Position numbers and translations under genes: made by a program
Shown here: positions 25,344 through 33,735 of the stretch, piece by piece
How the letters are laid out: every line of letters starts with the position of its first letter
How positions within the stretch are numbered: the first letter of the stretch is position 1
The notes under the pieces: model-generated
Database searches by the model: none
The model's input: the letters and a program-made list of their open reading frames with translations, nothing else
What the model was told of the DNA's origin: nothing
NCBI GenBank assembly: GCA_025936675.1
Contig: JAICSX010000023.1
Coordinates: 1-34,199, forward strand
From: Sphingomonas sp.
GTDB lineage: Bacteria; Pseudomonadota; Alphaproteobacteria; Sphingomonadales; Sphingomonadaceae
DNA: 34,199 nt
Reading direction: 5' to 3'

Positions 25344-26213
25344 ATGAAGGGCATAATCCTCGCCGGCGGCAGCGGGACGCGGCTGTACCCGATGACCCTT
25401 GCGGTCTCGAAGCAGCTGATGCCGGTCTATGACAAGCCGATGATCTATTATCCGCTGACCACGCTGATGATTGCCGGCATGCGCGAGGTCCTGATCATCA
25501 CCACGCCGCACGACGCGCCGGCGTTCGAACACCTGCTCGGCGACGGATCGCAATGGGGCATGAGCATTTCCTATGCGGTGCAGCCCAAGCCGAACGGTCT
25601 CGCTCACGCATTCACCATCGGCGCCGACTTCGTCCGTGGCGGCCCTTCGTGCCTCGTGCTCGGCGACAATATTTTCTTCGGTCACGGCCTGTCGGAGGTC
25701 CTGCAGCAGTCGCGGCAGAAACTCAGCGGAGCGACCGTCTTTGCGTACCAGGTCGCCGATCCAGAGAGATACGGCGTGGTCGAGTTCGATGAACGGATGC
25801 GCGCCCTGACCATCGACGAGAAGCCGGCCGAGCCGCGCTCGAACTGGGCAGTCACCGGCCTCTACTTCTACGACGAACAGGTGGTGGACATCGCCGCGAA
25901 CATCTCCCCCTCGGCGCGCGGCGAGCTGGAGATCACCGATGTCAATCGCGTCTATCTCGAGCGAGGTCAGCTTCAAGTCGAGCTGATGGGACGGGGCTAC
26001 GCCTGGCTCGACACGGGGACGCCAGACACCCTGCTCGACGCGGCCGAGTTCGTCGGCACGCTCGAGCGTCGGCAAGGCATGAAGATCGCCTGTCCGGAAG
26101 AGATCGCTTGGCGGAACGGATTCATTGACGACGCAGGCCTTGCCCGGGCCATCGATCGGCTGGGCAAGAGCGACTATGCCTCTTATCTGAAACGTCTGCC
26201 GCACATGTATTGA
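25344..26213 (+). CDS. rfbA: Glucose-1-phosphate thymidylyltransferase
   Basis: A 289-residue nucleotidyltransferase, first step of the rhamnose pathway (dTTP plus glucose-1-phosphate). [18 protein letters not shown] is the triphosphate-binding signature, followed by [34 protein letters not shown] carries the catalytic Asp, and [11 protein letters not shown] is conserved. Full length for RmlA. It completes the rfbC-rfbB-rfbD-rfbA order. The pathway may also supply dTDP-6-deoxy-talose through the epimerase at 10944. GC content rises from here onward. Confidence 0.97.
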   Translation: MKGIILAGGSGTRLYPMTLAVSKQLMPVYDKPMIYYPLTTLMIAGMREVLIITTPHDAPAFEHLLGDGSQWGMSISYAVQPKPNGLAHAFTIGADFVRGGPSCLVLGDNIFFGHGLSEVLQQSRQKLSGATVFAYQVADPERYGVVEFDERMRALTIDEKPAEPRSNWAVTGLYFYDEQVVDIAANISPSARGELEITDVNRVYLERGQLQVELMGRGYAWLDTGTPDTLLDAAEFVGTLERRQGMKIACPEEIAWRNGFIDDAGLARAIDRLGKSDYASYLKRLPHMY

Positions 26214-26234
26214 GTCTTGCGAGGCGGTTGGCCG

Positions 26235-27734
26235 GTGCTTCGGAGCAAAAACTCTTTCGGAAAGAAGCTCTTGCTCCGTGACAACGAACCGGCGAAGCTG
26301 ATGTCCGAGATGACCGCGGTGCAGTCCCGTCGATTCCTGCGCATTCCGCCCTTTCCGGGCGCAAACGTGCGCAGCCTGGTCCGTCCGCGCTCAGGCCCGA
26401 GCGAACGGCTCGCCGACGAAGAGGTCGATCAGCTGATCGGCGAAATCCGCCGCCTGCGTGTCGGCGGCGCGTATTGGGAAGCACCACCGAAGGCGGAACT
26501 CGCATTGGCCTCGGACGACGGTCACCGGCCCCCCGCCTCTGACATAACGACCGACGCGAGGGAGCGCTTTCGCAGGGACGTCTCCGATCCGTTCGACTAT
26601 TTGGACCCGTTCACGGGCGAACCTATGTCAATCGCCGATGCGGTGCAGCTGTGCGGCTTCTGGCGGGCATTGATCGACCGCAATCGCGACATCGCGACCG
26701 CGGTCGGGTTCGCGTTCTGGAAGCGGCCGACGGTCGCCCCCTTGCTGTGGGATGGGGGTGCAGGCCCCAGGTTCGCCTCGGCATTGCGGGATATCGACAC
26801 GAGCCAGCCGGTAGCCGTGTGGAAAGCGCGAACGCCCCCCGCCCTCCTGGCCGAGCTCGAACGATCGGGCGCGAAGCTGATCGAGGTGGAGGACGGCTTC
26901 ATTCGTTCTGCCGGCCTCGGGGCGGACTGTGTACCGCCGCTGTCGATCCTCGTTGACCGTCTGGGCGCGCACTTCGACCCGTCCGCGCCGAGCGAGCTGG
27001 AAGAGATGCTGCAGAACGACCGGATTTCGCCCGATCTACTCGAGCGTGCGGCGCGGCTGCGCCAGCTCATCGTTGCATCGGGGATCAGCAAGTACGGAAC
27101 GGCTGCGTCGGCGGCGAAGCGGCGCACTGGCGATCAGCGGCAAATCCTCGTTCCGGGCCAAGTCGAAGACGATCGAGCCGTGCTCTGCGGCGGCGGCGAG
27201 GTGACCACGAACCTTGAGCTGCTGCACAGGGTCCGCGCCCGAAATCCGGACGCTCACATCATTTACAAGCCGCACCCCGACGTGGAGGCCGGCCACCGCT
27301 CGGGGATAGTTCCGGACGAGGCGTGCCTGCGGTTCGCGGATGTGGTCATGCGCGATCAGCCGATTACCACGCTGATCGACTCGGCGGACGAAGTGCACGT
27401 GATCAGCTCACTGGCCGGGTTCGAAGCGCTGCTCAGGAGCACGCGAGTCACGACCTACGGGGTCCCCTTCTATGCTGGCTGGGGCCTGACGACCGATCTC
27501 GGCGCCGTTCCGGGTCGCCGCACCGCCAAGCGAACCCTGGACGAATTGGTGGCAGTCGTGCTGCTGCTTTACCCGCGGTACCTCGACCCGGTGACGGGGC
27601 TGCCGTGTCCGCCCGAAGTGCTCATTCGCCGCATCGCCGCGGGCGTCGGGCACAGCGGCGACGGGATGGTGGTGCAGCTGCGTCGCCTTCAAGGTCGCTG
27701 GAAGAAGCGCTTGGCGCGCGCGGGGTTGGGCTGA
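26235..27734 (+). CDS. kpsC: Capsule linker Kdo transferase KpsC, single-module form
   Basis: KpsC builds the poly-beta-Kdo linker on phosphatidylglycerol to which group 2 capsules are attached. With GTG at 26235 (GAGG ten bases upstream) the product has 499 residues; TTG at 26217 and ATG at 26301 are alternatives. Diagnostic segments are VEDGFIRSAGLG (E219-S225 core), ILVPGQVEDD, YKPHPDV (344-350), LAGFEALL and YGVPFYAGWGLTTD (from 408), then LYPRYLDPVTG. Usual KpsC has about 670 residues and two such modules, making two different Kdo linkages; only one copy of each motif is seen here. About 100 N-terminal residues before AVQLCGFWRALIDRN are unfamiliar. The stop overlaps kpsS (TGATG). Confidence 0.88.
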   Translation: MLRSKNSFGKKLLLRDNEPAKLMSEMTAVQSRRFLRIPPFPGANVRSLVRPRSGPSERLADEEVDQLIGEIRRLRVGGAYWEAPPKAELALASDDGHRPPASDITTDARERFRRDVSDPFDYLDPFTGEPMSIADAVQLCGFWRALIDRNRDIATAVGFAFWKRPTVAPLLWDGGAGPRFASALRDIDTSQPVAVWKARTPPALLAELERSGAKLIEVEDGFIRSAGLGADCVPPLSILVDRLGAHFDPSAPSELEEMLQNDRISPDLLERAARLRQLIVASGISKYGTAASAAKRRTGDQRQILVPGQVEDDRAVLCGGGEVTTNLELLHRVRARNPDAHIIYKPHPDVEAGHRSGIVPDEACLRFADVVMRDQPITTLIDSADEVHVISSLAGFEALLRSTRVTTYGVPFYAGWGLTTDLGAVPGRRTAKRTLDELVAVVLLLYPRYLDPVTGLPCPPEVLIRRIAAGVGHSGDGMVVQLRRLQGRWKKRLARAGLG

Positions 27735-28993
27735 TGGACAAGCGCAATCGCGTATTCCTGTTCTTGCAGGGACCGCCCGGGCCGCTTTTTCGCCGCCTGG
27801 GCGAAGAAATGCGACGGAGGGGCACCGTCGTCCATCGCATCAATCTGAGCGGCGGCGACCGGCTGGACTGGCCGGACGGCGCAGTCGACTTCAAAGAGCG
27901 ATTTGCCGATTGGGCGGTGTTCCTCGACGGCTTCCTGCGGGAGAAAGGCATCACCGATGTCCTGCTGTTCGGCGATTGCCGTCCCCACCATCTGACCGCC
28001 CACGGCATCGCCGCCGCGCGGAATGTGCGCACGCATGTGCTGGAAGAAGGCTATATCAGGCCCGACTGGATGACTTTGGAGCCGGAGGGCGTGAACGCCC
28101 GCTCAACCCTGTCGCGCGACAAAGCATGGTTTCGTAACGAAGCACGCCGCCTCCCCCCCGAGCCCGACTTGCCGCCGATCACAGCGAGCTTCAGCCGCAG
28201 GGCGCGGGACAGCTATTGGTATTATCACCACGTCATTCTGGGGATGCTGCGCTACCCACATTTCCGCTCGCATCGCACGACGCCGATCCTCCAGGAAGGC
28301 TTCGGCTGGCTGTGGAAACTAGCACGCGAGCGACGGGTCGCGAATGCCGCAGCGGAGGCGCTTCGCGCGCTGGAGGGCAAGCCGCTTTTTGTCCTGCCGC
28401 TGCAGCTTTCCGGCGACTACCAGATCCGCTCCCACTCGCCTTTTCCAGACATGCGAAGCGCGGCCACTTACGCGATCGAGAGTTTCGCTGCGAATGCGCC
28501 GGCCGACGTGCACCTGCTGCTCAAGGCTCATCCGCTCGACTGCAGTTTCTTCAACTGGTCGCGCTTCGTGCGCAGGAGTGCCGAGCGCCTGGGACTTCAG
28601 GACCGTCTTCACTTCGTCGATGGAGGAGACCTGGAGATCATGGTCCGCCAAGCGCGCGGCCTGGTGTGCGTCAACAGTACGTCGGCAACGTTGGCGCTCG
28701 CGAATGGCGTCCCGGTGTGCGCCCTCGGTGACGCGATCTACGACATGGCGGGACTCACGCATCAGCGGCACCTCGACAGTTTCTGGTACAATCCGACCCG
28801 GCCCGAGCCGGATCTCTTCGAGGCGTTCCGGCGCGTGCTGGTGAACCGCTGCCTCGTCCGCGGCGGGCTGGCGAGCGAATCCGCCGTGAATGTGCTCATC
28901 GACTCGATTCTGGAGCGGCTGGCTCAGTGCGATGATCACATGGTTTCGCTGCCGGTGCCGATCCGCAGATGTCGTCAGGCTGCGATGTCCTGA
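27734..28993 (+). CDS. kpsS: Capsule linker Kdo transferase KpsS
   Basis: A 419-residue protein starting with the ATG at 27734 inside the kpsC stop; the frame is open farther upstream but only within kpsC. RVFLFLQGPPGPLFRRLGE, VLEEGYIRPDW (E104 region), LQLSGDYQIRSHSPF, LLLKAHPLD (K264, H266) and VNSTSATLALANGVPV are hallmarks of KpsS. KpsS adds the first beta-Kdo to phosphatidylglycerol, after which KpsC extends the chain. Both act in the cytoplasm at the inner-membrane face. A run of seven C lies at 28153-28159. This is the last capsule gene in the window. Confidence 0.94.
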   Translation: MDKRNRVFLFLQGPPGPLFRRLGEEMRRRGTVVHRINLSGGDRLDWPDGAVDFKERFADWAVFLDGFLREKGITDVLLFGDCRPHHLTAHGIAAARNVRTHVLEEGYIRPDWMTLEPEGVNARSTLSRDKAWFRNEARRLPPEPDLPPITASFSRRARDSYWYYHHVILGMLRYPHFRSHRTTPILQEGFGWLWKLARERRVANAAAEALRALEGKPLFVLPLQLSGDYQIRSHSPFPDMRSAATYAIESFAANAPADVHLLLKAHPLDCSFFNWSRFVRRSAERLGLQDRLHFVDGGDLEIMVRQARGLVCVNSTSATLALANGVPVCALGDAIYDMAGLTHQRHLDSFWYNPTRPEPDLFEAFRRVLVNRCLVRGGLASESAVNVLIDSILERLAQCDDHMVSLPVPIRRCRQAAMS

Positions 28994-29147
28994 GACAGGC
29001 TCATCTGTTCTGCTGCGCATTTTCCAATGACGAGCCTGCTGGTGCGCGATCAGAATCTCCATTAGCCTGCATCCGGCGACCAGCGGCCCGCGTATGAGCA
29101 TCGTGGCGCGAGTGGCGGCACAGGTCGCATGATCGACTAAGCGCGAC

Positions 29148-29153
29148 GGGAGG
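29148..29153 (+). promoter_or_regulatory. Ribosome-binding site supporting a CTG start
   Basis: GGGAGG lies six bases before CTG at 29160. This is the best ribosome-binding site in the 166-base gap after kpsS and the only one at the right distance from a start for the cytochrome gene, which has no ATG, GTG or TTG upstream of its first heme-binding helix. The rest of the gap (28994-29147) shows no gene and no clear promoter or terminator. Confidence 0.55.
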
Positions 29154-29159
29154 TCCGGC

Positions 29160-29984
29160 CTGGCTCTGCAGAAGTCTCGTAACGGCGATACCGTCTACCG
29201 CCATCGCTGGTCGACGCGCCTGTGGCATTGGCTCAACGCACTCACCGTTTTCATGATGCTGATGAGCGGGCTGATGATCTTCAACGCTCATCCCCGGCTC
29301 TATTGGGGCCAATATGGCGCGAATTACGATTACGCGTGGCTGGAGATTGGCAGCGCGCACGATCATGGCTTTCTCCGCATCGGCAAGCTGATGATCGACA
29401 CCACGGGCTTTCTCGGCCGCTGGACGGATTCTTCGGGGCATGCGTGGACCTATGCGATACCGGGCTGGGCGACGTTGCCCGGCGTCTACGATCTCGCTGG
29501 GGCGCGCGAATGGCACTTCGCTTTCGCGTGGCTGCTGGTCGTGCCTGGCCTGCTGTATTGGCTGTGGAGCTTCGGCGACCGGCATGTGCAGCGTGACCTG
29601 ACCCCATCCGCCGAGGAGCTCGAGCCGCGCAGCATCTGGCGCTCGATCAAGGCGCACGCCCGTCTCCACTTTCCCACCGGTGAGGCCGCGCGCCACTACA
29701 ATATCCTGCAGAAGATCAGCTATTTGGCGGTGCTGTTCGTGCTCCTGCCACTGATGGTGCTGACCGGCCTGACCATGTCGCCCGGCATGGATTCGAGCTG
29801 GAGCTGGCTGCTCGACCTGTTCGGCGGCCGACAGTCGGCGCGCTCGCTGCATTTCATTTCCGCGATGCTGATTGTCGCCTTCATCATCGTCCATCTGCTG
29901 ATGGTGGTGCTCGCCGGACCGATCAACGAGGTCCGTTCGATGGTCACCGGCTGGTACCGGCTGCCAAGGGACAAGGCACAATGA
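29160..29984 (+). CDS. Cytochrome b561-type membrane subunit
   Basis: A predicted four-helix inner-membrane di-heme cytochrome of the b561/hydrogenase cytochrome b type. The first ATG (29253) would cut off RLWHWLNAL, which carries a heme His (H23 counted from CTG), so translation must start earlier. The frame is closed by TGA at 29130, and the only start-like codons are CTG at 29160 and 29166; 29160 has GGGAGG at ideal distance and gives MALQKSRNGDTVYRHRW, a normal family start. Other hydrophobic stretches are EWHFAFAWLLVVPGLLYWLW, ISYLAVLFVLLPLMVLTGL and LHFISAMLIVAFIIVHLLMV, with further His ligands. It likely carries electrons between quinones and the molybdoenzyme encoded next, whose ATG overlaps its stop (ATGA). 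Confidence 0.85.
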   Translation: MALQKSRNGDTVYRHRWSTRLWHWLNALTVFMMLMSGLMIFNAHPRLYWGQYGANYDYAWLEIGSAHDHGFLRIGKLMIDTTGFLGRWTDSSGHAWTYAIPGWATLPGVYDLAGAREWHFAFAWLLVVPGLLYWLWSFGDRHVQRDLTPSAEELEPRSIWRSIKAHARLHFPTGEAARHYNILQKISYLAVLFVLLPLMVLTGLTMSPGMDSSWSWLLDLFGGRQSARSLHFISAMLIVAFIIVHLLMVVLAGPINEVRSMVTGWYRLPRDKAQ

Positions 29985-30745
29985 GCGGGGCACTTTCGCG
30001 GCGGGGCATGCTGGCTTCGCTCGGCTACGGCGCGGGCGGGCTGCTGCTCGGCGGCTGCGATCGGGTCAACCGGTCGCCGACATTCCAGGACTTCCTGCGC
30101 GGCGGTGAAGGCCTGACCATGAAGGCGCAGCGACTGATCCTCTCGCGCGACGCGCTCGCCCGCGAATATGATCGGAGCGAAATGTCGCCGGTCTTCCGCA
30201 CCAACGGCAACGTCATGCCGAATTCGGCCGATTACCGGGCACATCTCGCCTCGGCGTTTGCCAACTGGCGCCTCAAGGTCGGCGGTCTGGTTGCGCGGCC
30301 GCTCGCTTTGTCGCTGCAGCAGATCAAGGCGCTTCCAACGCGCACTCAAATCACCCGCCACGATTGCGTCGAAGGATGGAGCGCGATCGGCCAATGGAGC
30401 GGCGTGCCATTGTCGCTGCTGCTCAAGGCCGCCGGCCTTGCTCCACAGGCGCGGTACATCGTCTTCCATTGCGCCGACGACTTCGGAGGGACTGCTTATT
30501 ATGAGAGCGTCGACCTGATCGACGCCTTCCACCCGCAGACCATCCTCGCCTGGGGCATGAACGGGCAGCCGCTGCCGGTCGGCCACGGTGCACCGTTGCG
30601 CCTGAGGGTCGAACGCCAGCTCGGCTACAAGAATGCGAAATTTGTGATGGCCGTCGAGGCGGTCGAAAGCTTCGCCCACATCGGCCGCGGCAAGGGCGGC
30701 TTCTGGGAGGATGTCGCCGGCTATCAGTGGTACGCGGGCATCTGA
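29981..30745 (+). CDS. Exported molybdopterin oxidoreductase, sulfite-oxidase fold
   Basis: A 254-residue protein. The N-terminus SRRGMLASLGYGAGGLLLGGC combines a twin-arginine signal (R7, R8) with a lipobox ending at C26, suggesting a folded, cofactor-loaded lipoprotein exported by Tat. ITRHDCVEGWSAIGQWSGVPL holds C129, the expected Cys ligand of molybdenum in the sulfite oxidase/MsrP family; VGHGAPLRLRVERQLGYKNAKFV and a final GYQWYAGI are typical of the core. The dimerisation domain of sulfite oxidases is absent, as in MsrP-like members. The preceding b561 subunit is its likely redox partner, and the moa genes downstream its cofactor source. The substrate could be sulfite, a sulfoxide or another small oxo-compound. 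Confidence 0.87.
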   Translation: MSGALSRRGMLASLGYGAGGLLLGGCDRVNRSPTFQDFLRGGEGLTMKAQRLILSRDALAREYDRSEMSPVFRTNGNVMPNSADYRAHLASAFANWRLKVGGLVARPLALSLQQIKALPTRTQITRHDCVEGWSAIGQWSGVPLSLLLKAAGLAPQARYIVFHCADDFGGTAYYESVDLIDAFHPQTILAWGMNGQPLPVGHGAPLRLRVERQLGYKNAKFVMAVEAVESFAHIGRGKGGFWEDVAGYQWYAGI

Positions 30746-30773
30746 GCATCCGCGCACCACACCTGACGATTGC

Positions 30774-31544
30774 ATGATCGCGCTCACCCTCGCTTTTTTC
30801 GCGACTGCGCTGCTCTATGCCGCCGTCGGCTTCGGCGGCGGGTCGACTTACAATGCCTTGCTGGTGCTCGGCCGGACCGATTATCGTGCAATCCCGACCG
30901 TCGCCCTCGTATGCAACATCCTCGTGGTCGGCGTAGGCAGCTGGCGATTCGCGGCGGCCGGCCATGTGCCATGGCGGCGCATCTGGCCGCTGTTCGCCCT
31001 GTCGGTGCCGCTCGCATGGCTCGGCGGACGAACTCCGGTTGCCGAACGCACCTTCATCGGCCTGCTCGCGGGCAGCCTGCTCGTCGCCGGGCTGACCATG
31101 ATCGTTCAGCGCGATCGCGCCGAGACCGCCGAAGTGCGCACCAGGCCGAGCTGGGCCGAGCCGCTGGTCGGCGGCGGCCTCGGTTATCTCGCCGGCATTG
31201 TCGGGATCGGCGGCGGCATCTTTCTCGCACCGGTTCTGCACCTGATGCGCTGGGGTCCGGCGAAAGCGATCGCCGGCACCTGCGCGGTGTTCATCCTCGT
31301 CAATTCGATCGCCGGCCTATCGGGACAGCTGTTGAAAAGCGACGGGTTCGACCGGATCGGAGCGCTCGAAGCCCATTGGCCGCTATTCCCCGCAGTCGTC
31401 ATCGGCGGTGCGATCGGCGCGAGCGTCGGCAGCGGCCCGTTGCGCGCGCGCCATCTGCGCTATGCGACGGCGATCCTCGTCCTCTATGTCGCGCTCCGGC
31501 TGGCGTTGCGTTTTTTCCACCTTGGTTCAGGATCCGGCGGATGA
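30774..31544 (+). CDS. TauE/SafE (TSUP) family permease
   Basis: A ~256-residue inner-membrane protein with about eight hydrophobic helices. [15 protein letters not shown] near the start and [21 protein letters not shown] in the middle are the paired signature segments of TauE/SafE transporters, one in each half. I start it at ATG 30774; the frame is open to 30711 but that would overlap the molybdoenzyme. Members move sulfite, sulfoacetate or related anions outward. Next to a sulfite-oxidase-fold enzyme this suggests handling of sulfite or another sulfur anion. The stop overlaps the moaA start (ATGA). Confidence 0.85.
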   Translation: MIALTLAFFATALLYAAVGFGGGSTYNALLVLGRTDYRAIPTVALVCNILVVGVGSWRFAAAGHVPWRRIWPLFALSVPLAWLGGRTPVAERTFIGLLAGSLLVAGLTMIVQRDRAETAEVRTRPSWAEPLVGGGLGYLAGIVGIGGGIFLAPVLHLMRWGPAKAIAGTCAVFILVNSIAGLSGQLLKSDGFDRIGALEAHWPLFPAVVIGGAIGASVGSGPLRARHLRYATAILVLYVALRLALRFFHLGSGSGG

Positions 31545-32524
31545 TCGACCCCTTCGGCAGGCGCATTACCTATTTGCGGCTTTCGGTGACCGATCGCTGC
31601 GACCTGCGCTGCACGTACTGCATGCCCGAACGCATGCGCTTCCTGCCGCGTGCCGACCTGCTCGGCCTCGACGAGCTGGAGCGGCTGTGCAGGGAGTTCA
31701 TCCGCAAGGGCGTGAAGAAGATCCGCCTCACCGGCGGCGAGCCCCTGGTCCGCCGCGGTATTCTCGGCCTTGTCGAAGCCCTGGCGGCCCAGCTCGACAG
31801 TGGCGCGCTCGAGGAGCTCACGCTAACCACCAACGGCTCCCGGCTCGCGGATTTTGCGCGGCCGCTGGCCGAGCTCGGCGTCAAACGCATCAACGTCTCA
31901 CTCGATAGCCTCGACGAACCGACGTACGCACGAATCACGCGCGGCGGGCGGTTGCCGGCGGTGCTCGCGGGCATCGACGCGGCTTTGGCCGCGGGCATAT
32001 CCATCAAGATCAACACGGTGGCGCTGGCCAACGACAATCGCGACGAGTGGGTGCGCCTCGCCCAATGGGCGCATCGCCGCGGCGCCACTATCAGCTTCAT
32101 CGAAGTGATGCCGATGGGCAAGGTGGAGGCCGACCGGATCGACCAGTTCGCTCCGCTGACGGAGGTTCGCCGCGCATTGGAGCAGCGCTGGACGCTCACG
32201 GACCGCGCGCTCGATACCGGCGGCCCCGCGCGATACGTGGCCACCGACGAAGGCGGCACGATCGGCTTCATCACGCCGCTGAGCCAGAATTTCTGCGGCG
32301 GCTGCAATCGCGTTCGGGTCACCTGCACCGGCCAATTGTTCCTCTGCCTTGGCCGCGATGCCGCGGCCGATCTGCGCGCACCGCTGCGGGCCGACGATGA
32401 CGCCCTGCTCGAAGCCGCGATCGACGCAGCCATCGGTCGCAAGCCCGAGCGTCACGACTTCCGCATTGCCGCGCGCGATGCCGCGCCAGCCGTCGCCCGC
32501 CACATGGCCATGACCGGCGGCTGA
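31541..32524 (+). CDS. moaA: GTP 3',8-cyclase (molybdenum cofactor step 1)
   Basis: A 327-residue radical-SAM enzyme. The SAM cluster motif is C20-x3-C24-x2-C27 (CDLRCTYC). The second cluster at the C-terminus is C252-x2-C255-x13-C269 ([14 protein letters not shown] and following). The C-terminus ends in GG, needed for activity in known Moa[13 protein letters not shown] and [15 protein letters not shown] are also diagnostic. It converts GTP to 3',8-cyclo-GTP, acting with MoaC. I start it at ATG 31541, inside the TauE stop; the frame extends upstream only as a shadow of that gene. Confidence 0.96.
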   Translation: MIDPFGRRITYLRLSVTDRCDLRCTYCMPERMRFLPRADLLGLDELERLCREFIRKGVKKIRLTGGEPLVRRGILGLVEALAAQLDSGALEELTLTTNGSRLADFARPLAELGVKRINVSLDSLDEPTYARITRGGRLPAVLAGIDAALAAGISIKINTVALANDNRDEWVRLAQWAHRRGATISFIEVMPMGKVEADRIDQFAPLTEVRRALEQRWTLTDRALDTGGPARYVATDEGGTIGFITPLSQNFCGGCNRVRVTCTGQLFLCLGRDAAADLRAPLRADDDALLEAAIDAAIGRKPERHDFRIAARDAAPAVARHMAMTGG

Positions 32525-32526
32525 GC

Positions 32527-32754
32527 ATGGCGAAGCTGCTCTATTTCGGACGCTTGGCCGAAGCGGTCGGCCGTGCCGATCAGGACCTCCAACTCGGCCG
32601 CGACATGCGCATGGCGGGCGACCTGCGTCGACTCCACCCCGCTTTGGCCGGACCGCACGTCAAGGTCGTAATCAACAAGTCGGTTGCGCGGGACGATGCG
32701 CCGGTCACCGACGACGACGAGATCGCATTCCTGCCCCCGGTGAGCGGCGGATGA
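32527..32754 (+). CDS. moaD: Molybdopterin synthase small subunit
   Basis: A 75-residue ubiquitin-like sulfur carrier ending FLPPVSGG; the terminal Gly-Gly is thiocarboxylated to donate sulfur for molybdopterin. Starts two bases after the moaA stop. The beta-grasp start LLYFGRLAEAVGRADQDLQL fits MoaD. Its stop overlaps moaE (ATGA), so the two synthase subunits are made together. Confidence 0.93.
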   Translation: MAKLLYFGRLAEAVGRADQDLQLGRDMRMAGDLRRLHPALAGPHVKVVINKSVARDDAPVTDDDEIAFLPPVSGG

Positions 32755-33212
32755 TCCGCATCCAGCGAGAGGCGTTCGACCCTTCAGCCGAGCTCGCATC
32801 GCTGACCGCCGAGGCTGACGGAGCCGGCGCGGTCGTGTCGTTCGTCGGGCTCGTGCGCGGAGGCGGCACCGACAGGCTGGAGCTCAGCCATTATCCCGGC
32901 TTCACCGAGGCCGCGATCCAGGCCATCGCCGACGAAGCGCGCGCGCGTTTCGACCTGACAGCCGTGACCATCGTCCACCGCGTGGGCCCGCTCGCGCCGG
33001 GCGAGCCGATCGTCTTCGCCGCGGCCGCTGCGAGCCACCGCCGCGCTGCCTTCGATGCGGTCGATTATTTGATGGACCGGCTCAAGACCGACGCGCCGTT
33101 GTGGAAGAAAGAGATCGGCGCCACCGGGGAGCGCTGGATCGAGCCGCGGCCGGAGGATCGCGACGACCGCAGCCGCTGGGAGCCGGAGGGAGTGGATGCC
33201 GCCGGGAATTGA
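32751..33212 (+). CDS. moaE: Molybdopterin synthase large subunit
   Basis: A 153-residue catalytic subunit. GAVVSFVGLVRGGG, LELSHYPGFTEAAIQ, VTIVHRVGPLAPGEPIVF and the lysine-rich active-site segment KTDAPLWKKE are all characteristic. It converts precursor Z (cyclic pyranopterin monophosphate) to molybdopterin using sulfur from MoaD. The last five codons overlap the start of moaB in another frame (17 bases). Confidence 0.95.
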   Translation: MIRIQREAFDPSAELASLTAEADGAGAVVSFVGLVRGGGTDRLELSHYPGFTEAAIQAIADEARARFDLTAVTIVHRVGPLAPGEPIVFAAAAASHRRAAFDAVDYLMDRLKTDAPLWKKEIGATGERWIEPRPEDRDDRSRWEPEGVDAAGN

Positions 33213-33735
33213 CCAGTCGCTGCCGTTCGTACCGGTGCGGATCGCGGTGCTGACCATCTCCGACACGCGCACGCTGGAGACCGACAGCTCCGGCGCGATC
33301 CTCGCCCAATGCATCGTCGGCGCAGGCCACTTACTCCACGAGCGCCGGATCGTGCCCGACGATATGGATGCGATCCGCGGTGCAGTGCGCGCCTGGGCCG
33401 ACGATCCTACCTGCGACGCGGTGATCACCACCGGCGGCACCGGCCTGACCGCCCGCGACGTCACCCCGGAGGCGGTGATGCCCCTGCTCGACAAGGTCAT
33501 CGATGGATTCGCCATCCTCTTCCACCAGGTCAGCTACGAGTCGGTCGGCGTCTCGACATTGCAGTCGCGGGCGTTCGGCGGGATCGCATCCGGCACATTC
33601 ATTTTCTGCCTGCCCGGCTCGAACGGGGCAGTGAAGGACGGCTGGGACCAAATCATCCGTCACCAGCTCGATAGCCGCTTTCGCCCGTGCAACCTGGTCG
33701 AGATCATGCCCCGGCTCGGCGAAGGCGCTGCATGA
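33196..33735 (+). CDS. moaB: Molybdopterin adenylyltransferase-type protein MoaB
   Basis: A 179-residue MoaB/MogA protein. [40 protein letters not shown] and [14 protein letters not shown] are family signatures for binding molybdopterin and ATP. The ATG at 33196 has GGAGGG five bases upstream, which supports this start despite a 17-base overlap with moaE. It probably adenylates molybdopterin before metal insertion. The stop overlaps moaC (ATGA). Confidence 0.94.
   Translation: MPPGIDQSLPFVPVRIAVLTISDTRTLETDSSGAILAQCIVGAGHLLHERRIVPDDMDAIRGAVRAWADDPTCDAVITTGGTGLTARDVTPEAVMPLLDKVIDGFAILFHQVSYESVGVSTLQSRAFGGIASGTFIFCLPGSNGAVKDGWDQIIRHQLDSRFRPCNLVEIMPRLGEGAA

Noticed and set aside
25176..26204. 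Long open frame antisense to rfbA and the end of rfbD (342 codons)
   Set aside because: It lies over genes with certain identity, shows no family feature, and such frames are common opposite GC-rich genes because of third-position GC.
26217..26234. TTG start for kpsC
   Set aside because: No ribosome-binding site precedes it, while GTG at 26235 has GAGG upstream; not decisive, ATG at 26301 remains possible.
27323..27733. Upstream extension of the kpsS frame through kpsC
   Set aside because: Same reason: Arg/Ser-rich shadow translation, with the normal KpsS start at 27734 overlapping the kpsC stop.
28994..29147. Search for a terminator after kpsS and a promoter for the molybdoenzyme operon
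   Set aside because: Only a four-base stem (CCTG/CAGG) over the kpsS stop and no T-run; not enough to call a site.
29001..30787. Two long antisense open frames opposite the cytochrome and molybdoenzyme genes
   Set aside because: The plus-strand genes are well supported by heme and molybdenum ligands; the antisense products are low-complexity His/Arg/Gln-rich and lack motifs.
30770..31540. Upstream extension of the moaA frame by 257 codons
   Set aside because: The extension is an Arg-rich shadow of the TauE gene; MoaA has its normal start and length from 31541.
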